Shown: positions 59,667-64,000 of the stretch, one piece after another
Position numbering within the stretch: the first letter of the stretch is position 1
How the letters are laid out: each line of letters starts with the position of its first letter
Origin: Nitrospirota bacterium
Lineage (GTDB): Bacteria; Nitrospirota; Thermodesulfovibrionia; Thermodesulfovibrionales; Dissulfurispiraceae
Direction of reading: 5' to 3'
Assembly (NCBI GenBank): GCA_015233655.1
Contig: JADFXI010000001.1
Span: 1-64,000, forward strand
DNA: 64,000 nt
Notes under the pieces: model-generated
What the model was told of the DNA's origin: nothing
The model's input: the letters and a program-made list of their open reading frames with translations, nothing else
Database searches by the model: none
Made by a program: the position numbers and the translations under genes

Positions 59667-60526
59667 AATGATATTTTAAATGGAGAAGGGATGAACGTGA
59701 TAATAAATATAGCCAGTGACACTAATCCTATAACAGTCCTTCGGGGGTCTAGAGGCGTTTCCCAGTAGAGCACCGGAGGGTGCTTGATTCCAAGTACAAG
59801 CATAAGAATTGCCCAAACGAGCCAGCCTTCCCAGCCTGAAAAACCGAGCAATGACGACAGCCCCAGCACAGCCAGCACCACTACCAGAATTCGCGAAACA
59901 TGGCGGTGCCGCTCTCCCAGCATGGCGTAGGCGATGTGCCCTCCGTCGAGCTGGCCGATTGGTATAAGGTTGAGCGATGTCACAAAAAGCCCTATCCAGC
60001 CCGCAAAAGCGATGGGATGGAGCAGAATGTCATAGTGCTCAGGAGTCGGACCCAGCACAATACGGGAAAGAAAAGAAAACAGAAGAGAGTCGCCCAAGGA
60101 CAGCGCGCCATCACCCGCCGCGGCGGGAGGCAACGGTATTACCTTTGACAAGCTGAGTCCTATAATGCACGCCGCAACAGATACGACAAAACCTGCTATG
60201 GGTCCTGACGCGCCTATGTCGATCAGCGCCTTCCGCGTAATAATAGGAGACTTCATTTTTATAAACGCGCCAAAAGTCCCGAAGATCGAAGGCGCAGGGA
60301 TGAAATATGGCAGGGTTGCTACAGTGTGGTTCTTCTTTGACGCAAAATAATGAGACAGTTCATGGCATAGAAGTATGGTCATCAGCGTCCCTGCAAAGGG
60401 CAACCCCTCAATAATTCTGCCGGGATGTTTAATAATATTGATTCCCTGCTGAAGAGCGCCGGCAGACAACGTCGAAAGACAGGTAAGGAAAAACAGAATT
60501 ATGTGAAGATACGGTATTTTCTTCAT
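59663..60526 (-). CDS. Site-2 protease family membrane protein (M50)
   Basis: LLCHELSHYFASKK (HExxH), LNLIPIGQLDGGHIAYA; multiple TM helices. Confidence 0.92.
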   Translation of the reverse strand: MKKIPYLHIILFFLTCLSTLSAGALQQGINIIKHPGRIIEGLPFAGTLMTILLCHELSHYFASKKNHTVATLPYFIPAPSIFGTFGAFIKMKSPIITRKALIDIGASGPIAGFVVSVAACIIGLSLSKVIPLPPAAAGDGALSLGDSLLFSFLSRIVLGPTPEHYDILLHPIAFAGWIGLFVTSLNLIPIGQLDGGHIAYAMLGERHRHVSRILVVVLAVLGLSSLLGFSGWEGWLVWAILMLVLGIKHPPVLYWETPLDPRRTVIGLVSLAIFIITFIPSPFKISL

Positions 60527-61887
60527 ACAATTTCTGCCTTCAGGTCATAATCGTAAGCATCGGTGATTTCAACTGTAACCACATCGCCGACTTTTACAGC
60601 GGGTCGTCTTCCTTTATCTTTCTGACCGGCGCTGACTTTTGCTTTTTCAATAATGACAACTCCATCAATCTCTGGAGTGTGTGAATACAGACGTGCCAGC
60701 GTAACGTCTTCCGCGCCTTCGTCAATAATGGCCCTGAACCGCCTGCCGACCAACTCCCTGTTTAACTCAAGAGATATCAGCGACTGGTGCTTCATGATCT
60801 CTTCAAACCTTCTGCGTTTCACATTTTCAGGCACCTGTCCTTTAAGCCCGGCAGATGGGGTACCCTCTTCCTTTGAGAAGATAAAGGCCCCAAGCCTGTC
60901 AAAACGCATCTCTTCGATAAAATCAATAAGCCCCTTAAAGTCCTCTTCTGTCTCCCCTGGAAAACCTGTGATAAAAGTAGTCCTGAGGGCGACACCCGGT
61001 ATATGACGGCGCAGTGTTCTTATAAGTTTGCGATATTCATTGCGCGTGCCCCTGCGTCCCATGAGCCTTAATATTTTGTCCTCTGAATGTTGCAGCGGGA
61101 TATCGAGGTATTTCTGTATCTTGTCCTCGGCCGCAATGCATTCGATAAGGTCCTTACTTATTGCAGTTGGGTAGAGGTACAAAAGACGAATGTAAAAATC
61201 ACCCGGCAGAGCTGCGAGGTCCCGCAACAGAGAGACGAGACCGTACCCGTCAAACTCCTTACCGTAATTCGTAATGTCCTGGGCCACGAGAATTAGTTCC
61301 CTTACTCCCGCATTTATGTATTCGCGTGCCTCAGCAATTATTAATTCAGGCCGGATACTCCTGAATGCACCGCGTATGGAAGGTATCACACAAAACGTGC
61401 ATTTTTTATCGCATCCTTCAGCGATTTTAAGGTAAGCGTGGGAAAGAGAAGCAACAGGGGACGTGCTGCAGGATTTAGTTGGACCCGATTTTCCCTCTGA
61501 ACTCTGACTCCTGAACTCCGGCATCTGCTTCTTGCAATATTCAATGATCCGAGCTTCCTCACCAACCCCCCAGATGCCGTCAATTTCAGGGATCTCTTTC
61601 AACAGTTCATCTCTATATCTGGCGGCAAGACATCCGAACACTACCAGCTTTCTGCCGCTTTCTTTCATCTGTGCAAGCCTGAGAACTTCCTCTATTGACT
61701 CTTCCTTCGCATCTTTTATAAATCCGCACGTATTCACGAGCATAATATCGGCATCATCCGCATTTTCCACCGCGACAAAACCTTCAGCTGTAAAGGCCCC
61801 TGCCAAATGCCCTGAGTCGACAGTGTTTTTGGGACAGCCGAGTGTTGTAATGTGTATTTTTGCAGGTGCAGGAATTATTTTAGACAT
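60523..61887 (-). CDS. rimO: Ribosomal protein S12 methylthiotransferase RimO
   Basis: ITTLGCPKNTVDSGHLAG; KIAEGCDKKCTFCVIPSIRGAFRS; C-terminal TRAM. Confidence 0.95.
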   Translation of the reverse strand: MSKIIPAPAKIHITTLGCPKNTVDSGHLAGAFTAEGFVAVENADDADIMLVNTCGFIKDAKEESIEEVLRLAQMKESGRKLVVFGCLAARYRDELLKEIPEIDGIWGVGEEARIIEYCKKQMPEFRSQSSEGKSGPTKSCSTSPVASLSHAYLKIAEGCDKKCTFCVIPSIRGAFRSIRPELIIAEAREYINAGVRELILVAQDITNYGKEFDGYGLVSLLRDLAALPGDFYIRLLYLYPTAISKDLIECIAAEDKIQKYLDIPLQHSEDKILRLMGRRGTRNEYRKLIRTLRRHIPGVALRTTFITGFPGETEEDFKGLIDFIEEMRFDRLGAFIFSKEEGTPSAGLKGQVPENVKRRRFEEIMKHQSLISLELNRELVGRRFRAIIDEGAEDVTLARLYSHTPEIDGVVIIEKAKVSAGQKDKGRRPAVKVGDVVTVEITDAYDYDLKAEIV

Positions 61888-62079
61888 GAACTATATGCTT
61901 TACCGGTTTTATTGGAACAATCTTGGAGGTATCCATCTCCCTTAAAATATTTGCTTATTTATATTATATCAAACGTTCGTCCGAATTTGCCCCTTTACTC
62001 CGCATCACACGGTGTTAACGTGTGTGAGCAGCCTTATCAAGCACCTCAGCAGCCTATTGGTTCAGGCTTTTCCCTGACG

Positions 62080-62979
62080 CTACTTGCCTATGAGCTTCGC
62101 TATTACGGTTTTCATGAATTTCCATGTATTGGGATCATACCAGAGAGAGCAATTGCTAAAAGAAACCTCGAGATGAGGCCCTGTCAGAAACACTTTCCCG
62201 CTGCCGTAATTAAACATTACCATTGCACCGTAGCCGTCACTTGGGGCACCTACCGATGGATATGTTCCCAGAACTGTAACGTTTTGACCAGAACCGTATA
62301 AAGGGATAAAAAAAGGTCCGCCATAATATAACACGTTTAATGTGGGATTAATGTCGGGCAATGCAGTAGTGTTAATATTAATTGTAGTCATAGCAGCCCC
62401 TTCGGTTATTGACGTCGAGCAATTTGTCAGGGAATACCACCCCTTAATATGGGGGATGACCCCTGCACTAATGCCACTAAATAAGTTTAATGGATAATAA
62501 TATGCATTTACAGGACTTTGGAAATCCACAGTCCACATTACTATACTGGAAGCTAAATAAGCCCCTGCGCATATACCAAAATACCCTCCGCCATTGCTGA
62601 CAAAGTTTCTAATATTTTCAAAACCATTATAATTTATTAAATAATTGTACCCCCCGGCCCATCCGCCGCCCACTATTATCATCTTATAAAGTGAATTTAA
62701 ATTAGGTGTAGCGTTTAGTTCATCAGGAGTTATTTGTTCATATGTATAGCCATAATACGAAAGCATGGACTCAATAGCTAACAGCCCATCCATCCAGGTC
62801 CCACCGCCTTGATAACCGGTATCATTATAAACGGCAACGTCAGCGCCAGTTAACGCTCTGCTATTTGATGGAGATAAAATAAAAACAAAAGAACAACAAA
62901 ATATTATTAATAATTGCATTTTGCTTTTATATGAATGTCTTATAACAGTATGCATTATTGAAATTGTATTACCCAACAT
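62080..62979 (-). CDS. Secreted BPL_N / glutamine-amidotransferase-like protein
   Basis: Signal peptide-like N-terminus; ADVAVYNDTGYQGG..., NGGGYFGICAGAYLAS with cysteine nucleophile context. Confidence 0.8.
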   Translation of the reverse strand: MLGNTISIMHTVIRHSYKSKMQLLIIFCCSFVFILSPSNSRALTGADVAVYNDTGYQGGGTWMDGLLAIESMLSYYGYTYEQITPDELNATPNLNSLYKMIIVGGGWAGGYNYLINYNGFENIRNFVSNGGGYFGICAGAYLASSIVMWTVDFQSPVNAYYYPLNLFSGISAGVIPHIKGWYSLTNCSTSITEGAAMTTININTTALPDINPTLNVLYYGGPFFIPLYGSGQNVTVLGTYPSVGAPSDGYGAMVMFNYGSGKVFLTGPHLEVSFSNCSLWYDPNTWKFMKTVIAKLIGK

Positions 62980-63083
62980 AAAACCTCCTTCTTAATAGGA
63001 TATTCTTAATAATGCCATGTTTCGTAATAATGTTTTTAACTTCGTCCGGCAATGCGCAGCCCTGCAATTAAACATGCTATTTT

Positions 63084-64000
63084 TCACCTATGCTCATCCC
63101 CAGGACAATATCTACTACCCAGTGGGGCATCAGGCTGAGACGGCACCCCGTCTCTTCCTTTGACCACAAAACTGCTCATCTCATCTTCCCTCCCGGCACA
63201 CGGTTTGGGAAAAAGCGCTCCCGTGTCAATATATGTTGCAGGCAATACGGCAAGATTTCCGCTCAGGTCTACCAATGGCGCGCTGATCGTCACTATGCCT
63301 TGTAGTCCAAACTGCGATGAGGCACTCACTACACTGTCTGACGAGCGTATGAATACATTGCTTTTTAAATCTATGTTGCCCCCGTTGCCGATATTAGCGT
63401 TGGCTATGACTTTGCTGCCCTCAAGCACAACCTGCTCAGAATTTATATCTATATTGCCTCCATTGCCGGTGCCTCCATGCACTGTGGCTGTGATGCTGCT
63501 ATTTCTTATGTCCATCAACTGTGGATCTATGTTTATATTCCCACCATCCGCATTTGCCGTTGCCGTAGTTATTGAGCTGTCTGTCATCTTTATAGTATTC
63601 CCAACTTTTATTGCTATGCTGCCGGCTACCCCTGTGCCTGTGCTTTCCGATGCTATTGAGGAATAGCTGTAAAGATTCATCTCCGCAGCATTAACTTCTA
63701 TGTTACCTCCTGCTCCGCTACCTGATGTGGAGGTGCTTATCCTGCCGCCGTCAGAAAATAAAATACTGTTGGAAGCTGCCGTAATCGATCCGGCGTTTCC
63801 TCCACTCCACGTTTCACTAAATATCCCACTGTGATAAATTGTTCCACCGCTATCATAATATCCTGTTATAGATATTGAATCGCCGGCTGTGATACTGATA
63901 CTGCCGCCCCTGCCTCCGCTACCCTCTGCTGCGCTTGTGCTGATTTGTCCAAGACCGGAAATAGACAGTCTGGCAGCATCAATATTGATGTCCCCGGCAT
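63084..64000 (-). CDS. Filamentous haemagglutinin/TpsA-like beta-helix exoprotein, 3' part (5' end beyond window)
   Basis: GGNI/GGSI repeats (GSGAGGNIEVNAAEMNLYS, NGGNIDINSEQVVLEGS); frame stays open to window edge beyond ORF-track start; C-terminal CAGREDEMSSFVVKGRDGVPSQPDAPLGSRY. Confidence 0.8.
   Translation of the reverse strand, partial: AGDINIDAARLSISGLGQISTSAAEGSGGRGGSISITAGDSISITGYYDSGGTIYHSGIFSETWSGGNAGSITAASNSILFSDGGRISTSTSGSGAGGNIEVNAAEMNLYSYSSIASESTGTGVAGSIAIKVGNTIKMTDSSITTATANADGGNINIDPQLMDIRNSSITATVHGGTGNGGNIDINSEQVVLEGSKVIANANIGNGGNIDLKSNVFIRSSDSVVSASSQFGLQGIVTISAPLVDLSGNLAVLPATYIDTGALFPKPCAGREDEMSSFVVKGRDGVPSQPDAPLGSRYCPGDEHR

Noticed and set aside
62007-62030. Inverted repeat CACACG-GTGTTAA-CGTGTG between rimO and the BPL_N gene
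   Set aside because: Short 6-bp stem with no U-tract; may be chance.

Overview
The window is a gene-dense bacterial chromosome segment. Gene content and order (futalosine MqnA, split F1Fo operon, RpoN/LptABC/HPF/RapZ, SecDF-YajC) suggest Nitrospirota or a deltaproteobacterium-like lineage; taxonomy is inference. About 65 protein-coding genes are supported, mostly housekeeping. I found no tRNA, rRNA, CRISPR array or intact mobile element. Accessory content: (1) a chromate-resistance cassette (chrB-chrA-MFS, 16.3-19.8 kb) with a perfect palindrome over its putative promoter; (2) an archease-rtcB-mqnA operon divergent from a small GGQ release-factor-like gene; (3) a four-gene cyclic-nucleotide signalling operon (39.2-44.75 kb) flanked by ~600 bp gaps without recognisable genes. 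It encodes two cNMP-binding effectors and a 927-aa fusion of DHp-like, receiver, class III nucleotide cyclase, PilZ-like and metallo-beta-lactamase domains, with an atypical purine-specificity pair; this is the best candidate for an undescribed system; (4) the C-terminal part of a TpsA-like beta-helix exoprotein running off the right edge. Other notable points: era apparently lacks ATG/GTG/TTG and may start at ATC; five tandem heptanucleotides encode the atpF signal peptide; there are two mutually exclusive hairpins between yajC and secD.
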